A stretch of 64,000 bases of DNA from Acidobacteriota bacterium (GCA_026394055.1 JAPKYZ010000059.1:1-64000); one strand, 5' to 3'. Shown: positions 7,193 to 16,968, counted from the stretch's first letter. Translations and numbers: made by a program. The notes: a model not told the origin generated them from the sequence alone.

Positions 7193-8151
7193 TCCGCCTC
7201 GCCGTCAACGTGCGGCTTCACCATGCCCGCCAAGTACGGCTCCGCCTTCTTGTAGCGTTCAATCTTTGACCCGATGGGGCCGCGGCGGGTGCGGTCGAGG
7301 ATGGACGACACTTCCTGTGGCGTGAACTTCTGCCAGGCCTTGACGACGCCGATGTTCTGCTCCAATTGCTCGATTGTTTCGGGGCCCGAGACGATGGTGT
7401 CGGGGTCTTGGGTGAGTGAGAAACGGAGGCACTCTTCAATGGGGGCGATGTTGTTCTTGCCGATGGCGCCCATGCCGTTGGACTTCATGGCCAGCGTGCC
7501 CAAGCCCTTCTGCTTCACCCGCGGCAGCACGTTGTAGGTGAAGCTCAGGTAGTGCGGATCGATCAGGTTCACCGGGTGTTGCACGGTCTCCCAGCCGTCG
7601 AAACCTTCGAGCAAGCGCAGATGCACGGAGGGGTCCGCGTGGCCGGTGAAGCCGATGTGGCGCACCTTGCCCTGCTTCTTGGCTTGCACAAACGCTTCCA
7701 GTGAGCCGCCGGGGCCAAAGATCTTGTCCACTTCCCAGTGATGGACCACCTCGTGGCAGGCCCACAGATCGAGGTAGTCGGTCTTCATGCGCTTCAACGT
7801 GTTTTCGAGCTGCGTCATCGCGCCTTCTTTGGTGCGATTCTCAGCCTTCGACATCAGCAGCACCTGCTGGCGCTTGCCTTCCAGTGCCTTGCCGTAGGCC
7901 ACATCGCTGGCGCCATCGTGATACTTCGCGGCGCTATCGAAGAACGTCACGCCCAGTTCCAGTGCGCGGTGGATCATCTTGATGGCATTCTCTTCGCCCC
8001 GCATCCGCATGTGCGCTCCGCCCAGCGTGAAGCGGGAGACCTTCAGCCCGGTCTTGCCGAGCGTGGTCATCGGCATGTCAGCAGTGGCGGCCATGGCGGA
8101 CGCGCTAACACCCAGCGCGGCAGAGGTCTGGAGAAATGATCGGCGATCCAT
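7189..8151 (-). CDS. Exported aldo/keto reductase
   Basis: 320 residues from the ATG at 8151; a TTG six bases upstream is less likely. The N-terminus M-D-R-R-S-F-L-Q-T-S is a Tat-type signal with cleavage near A-M-A-A. The AKR catalytic tetrad is visible: Asp in T-F-F-D-S-A, Tyr in A-K-Y-H-D, Lys in L-M-S-K-A and His in A-C-H-E-V. NADPH-site features include the late S-G-P-E-T-I-E-Q-L-E-Q-N segment. It would reduce a carbonyl or oxidise an alcohol; the substrate is unknown. Tat export lets such enzymes fold with cofactor before crossing the membrane. Many Acidobacteriota and Planctomycetota carry similar exported members. Confidence 0.85.
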   Translation of the reverse strand: MDRRSFLQTSAALGVSASAMAATADMPMTTLGKTGLKVSRFTLGGAHMRMRGEENAIKMIHRALELGVTFFDSAAKYHDGASDVAYGKALEGKRQQVLLMSKAENRTKEGAMTQLENTLKRMKTDYLDLWACHEVVHHWEVDKIFGPGGSLEAFVQAKKQGKVRHIGFTGHADPSVHLRLLEGFDGWETVQHPVNLIDPHYLSFTYNVLPRVKQKGLGTLAMKSNGMGAIGKNNIAPIEECLRFSLTQDPDTIVSGPETIEQLEQNIGVVKAWQKFTPQEVSSILDRTRRGPIGSKIERYKKAEPYLAGMVKPHVDGEAD

Positions 8152-8190
8152 GGCCAAATTCTATCGCAGGAACACCTACGCCAAACACGA

Positions 8191-8221
8191 AAAAGCCGGG
8201 CTCCCCGAAGGAAGCCCGGTT
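8191..8221 (-). terminator. Rho-independent terminator after the BON gene
   Basis: On the minus strand CCGGGCT pairs with AGCCCGG around a 10-base loop and is followed by C and five T. It lies 29 bp after the BON-protein stop, ahead of the aldo/keto reductase start. It separates these two same-strand genes into different transcripts. Confidence 0.75.
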
Positions 8222-8249
8222 TCACAAGAAGAGTCCGCCGCCTGAGCGC

Positions 8250-8783
8250 TTAGGAAGCAGACACTCCAAGACTGTTGGTTACCGAGAAGACGCCGCTGAC
8301 ACCGTTGGCCCGCATGAAGGCCAATTGGCGATCCATGGCGTTGCCCACCACGCCTTCCAGCGTCACGTTGCCATTCTTGACAATGATCCGGATGGGCGGC
8401 TGCGCACCCAGTGAGTAGCGGTTCAGCGGGCCATACCCATAAATCGCCTGGGCCAACCGAAGCCGCAGTGCATCATCAAAGGGCGATAGCGGCAGCACTT
8501 CTATCTGGTTCTCGACGGAGGTGACGCCTTCCAGGCGCCGCACCACCTGCTCCGCGCCGCTCTTCAGCGTGGGCCGGATGACGTGGCCGGTGAGAATCAC
8601 CTTGCCGCCTTCCACCTGGAAGGAGAGGTTGTCGTAGATCGACAGGAACGGCAGCGCCACTAACTCGTGACGCACTTGCTTTTCCGTCTTAGTCAGATCG
8701 GGAGCTTGGTTATTGGGGGCCGCGGACATCGCGACCGGCACGGTCGCGAGGACAACAGCCAGAATCTGGTTGGTGAGTTTCAT
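8250..8783 (-). CDS. Exported BON-domain protein
   Basis: 177 residues from the ATG at 8783, chosen because an AGGAGG site lies about 9 bases upstream; a longer frame to 8810 lacks one. Signal peptide residues 1-21 (A-V-V-L-A-T-V-P-V-A-M-S-A-A). Two BON-like repeats follow: first about 34-95 with V-E-G-G-K-V-I-L-T-G-H-V and G-V-T-S-V-E-N-Q-I, second about 105-175 with V-K-N-G-N-V-T-L-E-G-V-V. BON domains are thought to bind phospholipid surfaces, and periplasmic members such as OsmY help the envelope under stress. An envelope role is likely, the detail unknown. Confidence 0.8.
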   Translation of the reverse strand: MKLTNQILAVVLATVPVAMSAAPNNQAPDLTKTEKQVRHELVALPFLSIYDNLSFQVEGGKVILTGHVIRPTLKSGAEQVVRRLEGVTSVENQIEVLPLSPFDDALRLRLAQAIYGYGPLNRYSLGAQPPIRIIVKNGNVTLEGVVGNAMDRQLAFMRANGVSGVFSVTNSLGVSAS

Positions 8784-8957
8784 TGGGTTAGTCCTCCTTC
8801 TCACAGCCATATAGACGAGTGCCCGTGGCCATCTGGTTTCGAAAACCGGACGGCAGTTAAATTAAGAAGGTAAAATCCAGATCCGGCCGCCGCGATCAGC
8901 GTCGGGCCGGCGGGCCGGGTAACGTTTCGCGAAACCCACCGTCTCCCTTATAGCGCC

Positions 8958-11918
8958 ATGCCAAAACATTTGCGGATTTTACTCACCGTGTTGGTGCTTT
9001 CCAGTTCCCTGTTCGGACAAGCGGTCTCCTTGCGGGGCGTGATCTCCGATGAATCGGGCGGAGTGATCCCGGGCGCCACAGTCACCCTCACCGATACGAG
9101 CGGGTCGGCCAAGAAGGCCCGGTCGAACGCTCAGGGTGCCTATCAATTCAACGGCTTGGCCTCTGGCGACTACACCGTGCAGGTCACCGCCCCGGGCCTG
9201 GCGCTGGCCCAACCCGTCAAGACGGCGGTGAATTCAGCCGGCCAAACTTTGAATCTAGTGCTGAAGCTGACGGCGGTGACCGAGCAGGTGACGGTGGGCG
9301 ATGTCGCCGCCGGCCGGACGGTTTCCACTGAGGCGTCCAGCAATGCCAGCGCCCTGGTTCTGCGCGGTGAGGACCTGCAAGCGCTCGCCGACGACCCCAC
9401 GGATCTGGCGGCCGACCTGCAAGCTTTGGCCGGACCTTCGGCGGGGCCGAACGGCGGGTCGATTTTTATCGATGGCTTCAGCGGCGGGCAACTACCGTCC
9501 AAAGAGTCGATCCGGGAGATCCGGATTAACCAGAATCCTTTCTCACCCGAGTACGACAAGTTAGGCTTCGGCCGGATTGAGATCTTTACTAAGCCGGGTT
9601 CGGATAAGTTTAAGGGTGCCGCTTACTATAACTATGCCCACGATGCGTTGAACTCCCGGAACCCTTATTCCGCGCAGAAGGCTCCATTTGAACTGTTCGA
9701 GTATGGTGGCAGCTTAAGCGGCCCGGTGAACAGGCGGTCGTCTTTCTTTTTCGATGTCCGGCGCGACGCCATCGACAACGGCGCCATCATCAACGGCACG
9801 GTGCTGGACCCTACGACGCTGGCGGTGATCAACCCGTTCACGCAAGTGTTCCTGGTGCCGCAGCGCCGCGTCACCCTGGGGCCGCGCCTGGACTATCAGC
9901 TGAGCACCAACCACACGCTGGCCGTCCGGTACTCCTACAACGGCACCGACATTCCGCAGTCGAACGTCGGCAGTTTCAACCTGCCTTCGCGCGGCGTCGA
10001 CGCCGCCACCAAGAGCAACACCCTGCAGTTGACGGAGACCGCCGTGCTGGGCAGCCGGGCGATCAACGAGCTCCGCTTCCAGTACTTCCGCCTCAACTCC
10101 ACGTCGACGGCCAATGATGCCGGTCCAGCGATCCAGGTGATCGGAGCTTTCACCGGAGGCGGCGCCCAGGTGGGCCGGTCGTCCCAGACTTCCAACAGCT
10201 ACGAACTGCAGAACTACACGTCCCTGCTCCGCGGCGCGCATTCGATCAAGTTCGGAGTGCGGGTGCGGTCAGAATCGCTGGACACGGTGTCGCCGGTGAA
10301 CTTTGGCGGCTCGTTCGCCTTTGGCGGTGGACTGGCGCCGCAGCTGGATGCCGCCAACCGGCCCGTATTGGGCCCTAACGGACAGCCCGTGCAGATCACC
10401 ATCGATTCGATTGAGCGTTACCGCCGCACGCTGCTGCTGAGCCGGTTGGGGCTCACCGTGCCGCAGATGCGCGCGCTGGGCGGTGGGCCGACGCAGTTCA
10501 GCCTGAATGCGGGCAACCCCGCGCTCGCCGGCAGCCAGACCGATTTGGGCTTCTTCATCGGCGACGATTGGCGCGCCCGGGCCAACCTGACCATCAGCGC
10601 TGGGCTCCGGTACGAGTACCAGACCAACATCAGCGATTGGCGCGATCTGGCGCCGCGCATCGGCATTGCCTGGGCACCGGGAGCGACGGCCGCCAAGGCC
10701 CGGCCCAAGACGGTGCTACGGGCGGGCTTCGGCATGTTCTATGACCGGTTCGCGTTGTCGAACACCTTCACCGCCCAGCGTTACAACGGCCTGCTGCAGC
10801 AACAGTACGTCGTCACCAACCCGGACTTCTACCCCACCATTCCGGACCCTTCCGCCCTGCCGGGCCTGCGCTCGACGCAAACGGTCCAACGCGTGGCGGG
10901 AGACGTACGCGCGCCTTATGTGATGCAATCCGCGCTGAGTTTTGAGCGGCAGATGCCCTTTAACTCGACCATTGCGGTCACCTACGCCAACACGCACGGG
11001 CTGCATATCTTGCGCTCCCGTGACTTGAACGCGCCGCTCCCCGGTACGTTCGATCCGCTCTCGCCCACGAATGCGCAGTATCCGTTGGGCAAAGCCGGGC
11101 CACTGTTCCAGATGGAATCCGCGGGGCTCTACAACCAGAACCAGCTGATCACCAACGTCAACACGAAGGTGAACAGCAAGATCTCGCTATTCGGCTCCTA
11201 TGTACTGAACAAGGCGATGAGCAACACCGACGGGCTCGGTACGTTCCCGGCCAACCCGTATAGCTTTGTGGGCGAATACGGCCCGGCCTCCACCGACATC
11301 CGGCATCGTGGCTCACTGGGTGGGGCGATCAATACCAAATGGGACATCCGGCTGAACCCGCTGTTCGTCGTCGATTCCGGCCCGCCCTTTGATCTGACCG
11401 TGGGCCGAGATCTATACGGCACCACGTTGTTCAATGGACGCCCGGGCATTGCCACCAGCGCGAACAAGCCGGGACTGGTCGCAACGTCCTACGGCTTGCT
11501 CGACCCCAACCCGACGCCCGATCAGTCCCGTGTGGGCCGCAACTTTGGCCGCGGGCCAGGCTCGATCATGCTGAATCTCCGCATCGGCAAGACGTTCTCG
11601 TTTGGCCGTGGCGAAGGGCAGGACGCGCCCACCAACATCCCTGGCGGCGGTCCACAACGCAGCGCCAATGCGGGCGTCTTCAGCTCCGGCGGCGCGGCGG
11701 GCGGTGCCCCGGCCAAGACCAGCCATCGCTACAACATCATCGTGTCGATGTCGATCCGCAACGTGCTGAACCACACCAACCCCGGCGCGATCATCGGCAA
11801 CATCACCTCGCCCCTATTCGGGCGAGCCAACCAGATGGCGGGTGGAGGAGGCGGTGGCGGCTTCTCGGAGGCCGCCAATAACCGGCGGATGGAGCTGCAG
11901 ACGCGCTTTACGTTCTGA
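8958..11918 (+). CDS. Oar-like TonB-dependent receptor with carboxypeptidase-regulatory domain (1)
   Basis: 986 residues. Signal peptide about 1-20 (L-S-S-S-L-F-G-Q-A). A CarboxypepD-regulatory-like beta sandwich spans about 22-105 (G-V-I-S-D-E-S-G-G-V-I-P-G-A-T-V-T-L-T-D). The plug is about 115-240, and a large beta barrel runs to the C-terminal aromatic T-R-F-T-F. It is an outer-membrane receptor of the Oar class, thought to import or bind large ligands such as glycans or peptides; the ligand is unknown. Gly-rich loops near about 890-920 and 955-970 are unusual. No TonB box is obvious. It stands alone, 147 bp from the divergent BON gene. Confidence 0.85.
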   Translation: MPKHLRILLTVLVLSSSLFGQAVSLRGVISDESGGVIPGATVTLTDTSGSAKKARSNAQGAYQFNGLASGDYTVQVTAPGLALAQPVKTAVNSAGQTLNLVLKLTAVTEQVTVGDVAAGRTVSTEASSNASALVLRGEDLQALADDPTDLAADLQALAGPSAGPNGGSIFIDGFSGGQLPSKESIREIRINQNPFSPEYDKLGFGRIEIFTKPGSDKFKGAAYYNYAHDALNSRNPYSAQKAPFELFEYGGSLSGPVNRRSSFFFDVRRDAIDNGAIINGTVLDPTTLAVINPFTQVFLVPQRRVTLGPRLDYQLSTNHTLAVRYSYNGTDIPQSNVGSFNLPSRGVDAATKSNTLQLTETAVLGSRAINELRFQYFRLNSTSTANDAGPAIQVIGAFTGGGAQVGRSSQTSNSYELQNYTSLLRGAHSIKFGVRVRSESLDTVSPVNFGGSFAFGGGLAPQLDAANRPVLGPNGQPVQITIDSIERYRRTLLLSRLGLTVPQMRALGGGPTQFSLNAGNPALAGSQTDLGFFIGDDWRARANLTISAGLRYEYQTNISDWRDLAPRIGIAWAPGATAAKARPKTVLRAGFGMFYDRFALSNTFTAQRYNGLLQQQYVVTNPDFYPTIPDPSALPGLRSTQTVQRVAGDVRAPYVMQSALSFERQMPFNSTIAVTYANTHGLHILRSRDLNAPLPGTFDPLSPTNAQYPLGKAGPLFQMESAGLYNQNQLITNVNTKVNSKISLFGSYVLNKAMSNTDGLGTFPANPYSFVGEYGPASTDIRHRGSLGGAINTKWDIRLNPLFVVDSGPPFDLTVGRDLYGTTLFNGRPGIATSANKPGLVATSYGLLDPNPTPDQSRVGRNFGRGPGSIMLNLRIGKTFSFGRGEGQDAPTNIPGGGPQRSANAGVFSSGGAAGGAPAKTSHRYNIIVSMSIRNVLNHTNPGAIIGNITSPLFGRANQMAGGGGGGGFSEAANNRRMELQTRFTF

Positions 11919-12066
11919 GCCAGCCAGCCGCTAGATCTGGCGCTTCCAACGCTCCAGTGTGGAGCCCACATAGACGCCCGCTCCGCCGAAACATCGGTGA
12001 GTGTGGACGTTGGGCGTCAGCGCTTCACTAGCGCGCAAAGGCGGGCATACTCGCGCCGGATCTGGC

Positions 12067-12486
12067 TCAAGCGACTGCGAACGGATTGACGGCGCGGACC
12101 GATCCGTACAGGCGGTCATGTTGAAAGTCTTCGGACCAGTTCTCCGGTATCCCGTTGCATTCGGCGTAAGCCCACAGATGCACGTCAAACCAATTCAACT
12201 GATAGCTGGCACAACCGCGTACCGCTTCTCGAACGATGGCCTCGTTGGGAAAGAGCACTTCAAACTGCTTCAGCAACTCCTCGGCCTCCCGGAGCGCTTC
12301 CGCCTGGGTGAGAATCGCACGCCCGCGAATGGGCCGCGTGGCCGCTGCCACAAACTCCATGATGGCCTGATGCGGCAGCCGGAGTGATCCGGCGGCGATC
12401 CCCTGCCTCAACAGGTCGGTCGCAACCCGCTGCTTCTCCGGGAACCGCCCGTCGTAACGGTAGACCAGCACATTGGTGTCAATCAG
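12067..12486 (-). CDS. vapC: VapC-like PIN-domain toxin (2), non-standard start
   Basis: 139 residues if translation begins at the CTG at 12486. The frame reads L-I-D-T-N-V-L-V-Y, so the essential first PIN Asp lies upstream of the first conventional start, a GTG at 12471 that would delete it. Other PIN residues are present: Glu in A-I-M-E-F, and Asp in W-F-D-V-H-L-W. The frame is open only from just inside the VapB end, and offers CTG or GTA there, 5 bp after the VapB stop. Coupled translation from a rare start is the best explanation. Weak point: the C-terminal second acidic residue is less typical (S-E-D-F). Confidence 0.75.
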   Translation of the reverse strand: MIDTNVLVYRYDGRFPEKQRVATDLLRQGIAAGSLRLPHQAIMEFVAAATRPIRGRAILTQAEALREAEELLKQFEVLFPNEAIVREAVRGCASYQLNWFDVHLWAYAECNGIPENWSEDFQHDRLYGSVRAVNPFAVA

Positions 12487-12491
12487 CGCAG

Positions 12492-12821
12492 TTACTGGCG
12501 GTAAAGGTCATCGCGGGTCCAGCCTCGATCCGCCGGAGTCTCGGCAGTAGGCATCGCAGGCCGCTGGCGGTTGCGCTCCGTGGCTTGATCAAAGAGCCGG
12601 AGCTGCGCTTCGCGGTTGGGCAGTACACCGCCGGGAACCGTCGACTGATAGTCCTCCGGAAAAGCCTCGTGCCGGGCGGCACGGTCTTCAAGGTCCACAC
12701 CCAGAAGCGCGCGCTGCCGCTCGAGCGCGTGGCGGATCGCCTCTGTTTCGGTCTCGCCCATCATTTGTGCCACCTGGCTAGCCAGCCGCAGCACCTCGGC
12801 GTTATCGATGGTCAGCCCCAC
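12492..12821 (-). CDS. vapB: VapB-like antitoxin (2)
   Basis: 109 residues from a GTG at 12821; a TTG at 12842 would add seven. The N-terminus V-G-L-T-I-D-N-A-E-V-L-R-L-A matches the Rv0623-type VapB domain, whose first strand pairs in an RHH dimer. The helix carries E-T-E-A-I-R-H-A-L. The C-terminal 60 residues are charged and Pro-rich, as expected for the toxin-neutralising tail. A TACAAT lies 6 bases before the GTG, consistent with a leaderless transcript. It starts just after the end of the giant receptor gene on the same strand, and the toxin frame begins 5 bp after its stop. Confidence 0.75.
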   Translation of the reverse strand: MGLTIDNAEVLRLASQVAQMMGETETEAIRHALERQRALLGVDLEDRAARHEAFPEDYQSTVPGGVLPNREAQLRLFDQATERNRQRPAMPTAETPADRGWTRDDLYRQ

Positions 12822-12849
12822 AAGGCCATTGTAGTGCCGCAATGACGGA

Positions 12850-15800
12850 CTAGAACATCCAGCGCAAGCTCAACTGTCCCGTCCGAGCACTGCCCGCGGG
12901 CGGGAAGATATGAGTGGAAGTAATGACGCCGCCGTTGACGTTGTTCACCGTCATGTTGGGCTGCCCGTAGTTGACGTGGTTGAACAGGTTCTGGAATGAC
13001 GCGCCTAACTGCACCTTGCCCGCGCGCTCCAGGCGGATGTTCTTCATCACGCCGAAGTTGAAGATGACGTAGCCCGGACCGACCACGCTGTTGCGTGCTG
13101 CGTTGCCGAAGCGGCCGGAGCCGGTGGGCGGGGCGACGAAGGCGGTCCGGTCAAACCAGTTGGTGAGCGACTTCGAGTAGGTGACCGTGCTGGCGACATC
13201 CGGCCGGCCGCCGACCGTGTTGGTGCCCGACGGGTCACTGCCGGCGAAGACCGGCGTGAGGAAGTTGCCGGTGGAGGCATTCATCAGGACGTTGGTCTGC
13301 CAGCCGCCCAGCACCTTCTGCGCCAAGCCCGGCGCCTTGAAGAACGGCAGCTCATAGAGGATCTGGTTCATCCACTGGTGGCGCGGCACGCTGTAGGAGT
13401 TGGCGCGATCGCGGCGGCGGTCGTAGCTGTTCTCGATGGTGGTGTTCAGCTCCGCGCTGCCGTTGTCATCAACGTCAGACAGCTGCTTGGCCCAGGTCCA
13501 GGCCGAGGAGAACGAGAGGCCCTGGCTGAACCGCTTGTTCACCTGCACCTGCAGGCCGCTGTAGAGCGAGTTGGCGCCGTTCTCCGCGAAGATCACGTTG
13601 TTGTAGAGCGGGTACGGGCGCCGCGCGGCGGTGAAGGCGGTAGTAGAGGCGGTGGGCTGGTTCAGGTTGCGCTGATAAGGCAGCTGCGAAGCTTTAGAGC
13701 CGATATAGCTGACGCGCACGCCCAGGTCCCGCAATACCTCGCGCTCCACCGTGAGGGTGTACTGCATGGCGTAGGAGTTCTTCAGGTCGCCCGCGATGCC
13801 GTTCAGGTTGATGGTGCCAGGGGCCGACGGAGATCCGAAGGGATTGGCCAGCGTGAACGCGGGAGCAGCGGTGGGGTTGGTGATCGTACTCGTGAGCGCG
13901 TACGGGCCACTGGCCAGGGCCGAGGCGATGACGCCCGAATAGTGGGCGTAGTAGGTGCCCCAACCGGCGCGGACGACGGTCTTGGAGTTGAGCTGATAGC
14001 TGAGCCCCAGGCGCGGCGCCCAGTTGTTCTTATCTGCTTTGCGGAGGCTCGCGGGCAGGCCCACCGAGTCGGCGGTGATGATGGGCACGGTGGACGGGAA
14101 GGCCGGGCTGAACAGCTTGCGGGCGTTGTTGTCCGGAATGATGACGCTGCCGGACTTGGGGTCGAACGAATAGATGTTGCCATCGCGCGCCGTCACGGGC
14201 TGGTTGTACTCATAGCGGAGGCCGTAGCTGAGGGTGAGCCGCGAGGAGACCTTCCAGTCGTCCTGGACGTAGAACGCATAGTCGGTCCAGCGGTTGTATT
14301 GGACCGGGAAGGGATCAAGCCGCGTCACCGTCGTGGGCAAGCCCAGCAGGAAGTCGGCGTAGGCGTTGCCGGTGTAGCGGGTCGTAAAGTCGTAGGCGCC
14401 GAACAGGCCGGACGAGGTGGTGAGGTAGCGGTTGACGAACCAGTGGACCGCTTCAAAGCCAGTCTTCATGGTGTGGCGGCCCTTCACCCAGGTGAGGTTG
14501 TCGGAGACCTGCCAGTGGCCGTCGTTCACCGGATTCAGCAAGGACTGGCCGGTGGCGGTGAGGCCCGTGATGGTGAACACGGGCAGGCCCTTGATACCGG
14601 TACGATCCGGTAGACCCGTGATGCCCAGCTTGGTCAACGCGGTTTGGCCGCGCAGGTCCGCGTCGGACTTGGAGCCCAAGGCCAAGCCGCCAGCGCGAAA
14701 CTCATTGACGATGGTGGGCGACAGGTTGTAGACATCACCCAGGGTGAAGAAGTTCACCGTCCGCCAGTTGGACGAGGTGCCGACACTTTGGGGCGGCAGC
14801 GCGCTGCGGGCGCCGGGGATCATGTAGTCAGAATTCTTGTACTGATAACGGGCGAAGCTCTGGTGCTTGGAGGACCAGTTGTGGTCCAGCCGCACTTCAA
14901 AGATGCGGTGCTCTTCGGGTCCGTTGAAGCTGGCGCGATAGTTGGCGGCGGTCAGGTTCGCAGCGCCGAAGTTGGGGAGCGGGAAAAACTGTTCCTGCGC
15001 GCGCAGCGCTTGCGGGCTCAGGAATTGCGGCAGGATCTTGTTGCCCTGGAAGGGCGTCTGGCCAGGGAACGGATTGCGCAGCGCGGCGGCGCCGGTGAAA
15101 TCGCCGTCCCGCATCGCGAGCGTCGGGACATTGGGCGAAAACAGATACGCGCGCGAGCCGCGGATGCCGTCAAAGTTGGCATAGAAGAAGGTCTTATCCT
15201 TCTTCACTGGGCCGGAGATCGTGCCGCCATAGTTGTGGATGTTCTGGAAAGGCTTGGCGGTGGAGAACGTGTTGCGAGCGTCCAGCGCGGAGTTGCGGCC
15301 GAACCAGAAGATGCCGCCATGCAGACCGTTATTGCCGGACTTGGTGACGGAGGTGATGGCACCCATGCCCCCGAATTCGGCGCGGTTGGTCATGATGTTG
15401 GCGGTGAACTCTTCCACCGATTCCATGGAGGGCTGCGAAACCGGGTCGGCCGTGCCGAAGTTGCCGAAGTTGGTCTCGATGCCGTCCACCTTCACCTTCA
15501 CCGAATTGGCGCCGGCGCCGGGCGTGATCCAGGCCGCGCCCGCGCCCACTTGCAGGACGCCGGGGATGGTCAACGGCATGATCTGCGCCATCAAGCCGGA
15601 GTCGCCGGAGTTGTTGTAGACGCTGCGGAGGTTGGTGGGCAGCTCCAGCAGTTGCCGCGCATTCAAGCTGACGGCGACCGACGGTGTTTCCGTGACGATC
15701 GCTCCGCTGGCGGTGACCGAGACCTGTGTGCCGACATCGGCCACGGCAAACGGTAGATCCTGGCGGACGGTGCGGTAGGCCGCGGCATCCAGCGCGGTGA

Positions 15801-16065
15801 CGGCGAGGTCGCGGAAGCCTTTGGCCGTGGCATCCAGGCGATAGCGGCCGGGCTGGATGTTGGCGAACGTGTAGGCGCCGGCTTCATTGGTGGCGACGGC
15901 GCGCTCCACGCCCGTGGCCTCATTGGTCAACTTGACGGTGGCGCCGGGCACGGCCGCGCCGCTGGGGTCCTTCGCCAGACCGGTCACGGTCGCCAGTGGC
16001 GACTGCGCCCAGGCGCACATCGTCACCAATTCAAAAGCGGCAAGAAAAAGAAGCAAACGTCCCAT
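12850..16065 (-). CDS. Oar-like TonB-dependent receptor (2)
   Basis: 1071 residues from the ATG at 16065, preceded by AGGAT; a longer frame to 16101 adds residues without signal character. Signal peptide about 1-20 (M-G-R-L-L-L-F-L-A-A-F, ending A-W-A-Q). The CarboxypepD-regulatory domain is about 22-105 (T-G-L-A-K-D-P-S-G-A-A-V-P-G). The plug follows with N-S-V-K-V-K-V-D-G-I-E-T-N and V-E-E-F-T-A-N-I-M-T-N. The barrel ends in L-S-L-R-W-M-F with the terminal Phe used in outer-membrane insertion. The ligand is unknown. A TrmB-type sugar-responsive regulator lies 48 bp upstream on the same strand, which may hint at a carbohydrate. Confidence 0.85.
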   Translation of the reverse strand: MGRLLLFLAAFELVTMCAWAQSPLATVTGLAKDPSGAAVPGATVKLTNEATGVERAVATNEAGAYTFANIQPGRYRLDATAKGFRDLAVTALDAAAYRTVRQDLPFAVADVGTQVSVTASGAIVTETPSVAVSLNARQLLELPTNLRSVYNNSGDSGLMAQIMPLTIPGVLQVGAGAAWITPGAGANSVKVKVDGIETNFGNFGTADPVSQPSMESVEEFTANIMTNRAEFGGMGAITSVTKSGNNGLHGGIFWFGRNSALDARNTFSTAKPFQNIHNYGGTISGPVKKDKTFFYANFDGIRGSRAYLFSPNVPTLAMRDGDFTGAAALRNPFPGQTPFQGNKILPQFLSPQALRAQEQFFPLPNFGAANLTAANYRASFNGPEEHRIFEVRLDHNWSSKHQSFARYQYKNSDYMIPGARSALPPQSVGTSSNWRTVNFFTLGDVYNLSPTIVNEFRAGGLALGSKSDADLRGQTALTKLGITGLPDRTGIKGLPVFTITGLTATGQSLLNPVNDGHWQVSDNLTWVKGRHTMKTGFEAVHWFVNRYLTTSSGLFGAYDFTTRYTGNAYADFLLGLPTTVTRLDPFPVQYNRWTDYAFYVQDDWKVSSRLTLSYGLRYEYNQPVTARDGNIYSFDPKSGSVIIPDNNARKLFSPAFPSTVPIITADSVGLPASLRKADKNNWAPRLGLSYQLNSKTVVRAGWGTYYAHYSGVIASALASGPYALTSTITNPTAAPAFTLANPFGSPSAPGTINLNGIAGDLKNSYAMQYTLTVEREVLRDLGVRVSYIGSKASQLPYQRNLNQPTASTTAFTAARRPYPLYNNVIFAENGANSLYSGLQVQVNKRFSQGLSFSSAWTWAKQLSDVDDNGSAELNTTIENSYDRRRDRANSYSVPRHQWMNQILYELPFFKAPGLAQKVLGGWQTNVLMNASTGNFLTPVFAGSDPSGTNTVGGRPDVASTVTYSKSLTNWFDRTAFVAPPTGSGRFGNAARNSVVGPGYVIFNFGVMKNIRLERAGKVQLGASFQNLFNHVNYGQPNMTVNNVNGGVITSTHIFPPAGSARTGQLSLRWMF

Positions 16066-16113
16066 TGATCCTATTGTAACGGGCCATTCCCGGGGAGCCA
16101 TTGCAGGCGCCGC

Positions 16114-16968
16114 TCAATCGCCGGGGATCGGGGCCGTCTCCGCGGCGGCGGCGCGCCAATGGGCCTCAAACAGACCCTTCATCGCCTCGCCAAAACCGCG
16201 GTGGTCAAAGATGATGGAGGTCCAGCTGGGTTTGGTCAGCACCGGGTCCAGCAAGGCCACCAGGCCTTGGACACCGTCAAACAGGGCCAGCTTCAGGGGC
16301 AACAGCTCAGTCTCGCGCACCTCGACACCCGCGGCCGCGTATTCGGCCAGGCGCACGCGGTGTGGCTCATCCAGCGTTCCAGCTTCCACCAGGAGGCGGC
16401 AACGGACGCCGCGCTGGCGGGCACGCTTCACCAACTGTTCGTCGAACGGATCGACGGCGTACGGAGGCCGGGAGAACTCCAGATACTCTTCCTGGACGTC
16501 GCGGAGTAAGCGCCGGTATTGCGCCGCGGTCTGGCCGGAGTCGCTGACGATACGCAGATAGTCAAGCGTCCCGCGGCCGCCCTGCCCTTCCGAGTGGGCG
16601 GCCTTTAAGTCGGTCACCAACGAATCGCCGACGCGTGACTGGGCGGACAGCTCATGCGCCAATTGCTGGCTGCGGCGTTCGATATAAGAAGGGATGGCCA
16701 GGTCCGGGTCGACGGCGGAAAAGAGCTTTGTCTTCTCCTGCACCACCTGCGCAAAGCCTTTCTCGACCAGCGCATCCAGCACTTCATAGATCTTCTGCCG
16801 CGGCACCTGCGCGCGCGCCGCAAGCTCCAGCGCCTTAAAGCGCGGATGGCCGATCAGCACCAAGTAGCTGCGAGACTCATAAGCATTCAGGCCCAACTGT
16901 TGCAAGCGGCGCCAGAAGCGTTGAAAGTCCGATTCCGATAGATCCCGTGGCATAACCTCGCAAACCAT
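16114..16968 (-). CDS. TrmB-family transcriptional regulator
   Basis: 284 residues (a second ATG at 16953 gives 279). Residues about 20-85 form the TrmB winged helix: L-G-L-N-A-Y-E-S-R-S-Y-L-V-L-I-G and A-Q-V-P-R-Q-K-I-Y-E-V-L-D-A-L-V-E-K-G-F. Next comes a coiled region, and then an effector domain about 130-270 of the phospholipase-D-like fold seen in TrmB proteins. Known TrmB proteins are mostly archaeal and sense sugars such as maltose or trehalose. It is placed between the TPR gene and receptor 2 on the same strand, so receptor 2 is the natural candidate target. Confidence 0.8.
   Translation of the reverse strand: MVCEVMPRDLSESDFQRFWRRLQQLGLNAYESRSYLVLIGHPRFKALELAARAQVPRQKIYEVLDALVEKGFAQVVQEKTKLFSAVDPDLAIPSYIERRSQQLAHELSAQSRVGDSLVTDLKAAHSEGQGGRGTLDYLRIVSDSGQTAAQYRRLLRDVQEEYLEFSRPPYAVDPFDEQLVKRARQRGVRCRLLVEAGTLDEPHRVRLAEYAAAGVEVRETELLPLKLALFDGVQGLVALLDPVLTKPSWTSIIFDHRGFGEAMKGLFEAHWRAAAAETAPIPGD

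Noticed and set aside
11931..12188. Minus-strand 85-residue frame
   Set aside because: Most of it is another frame of the VapC gene; the tail (G-G-A-G-V-Y-V-G-S) is not enough to call a gene.
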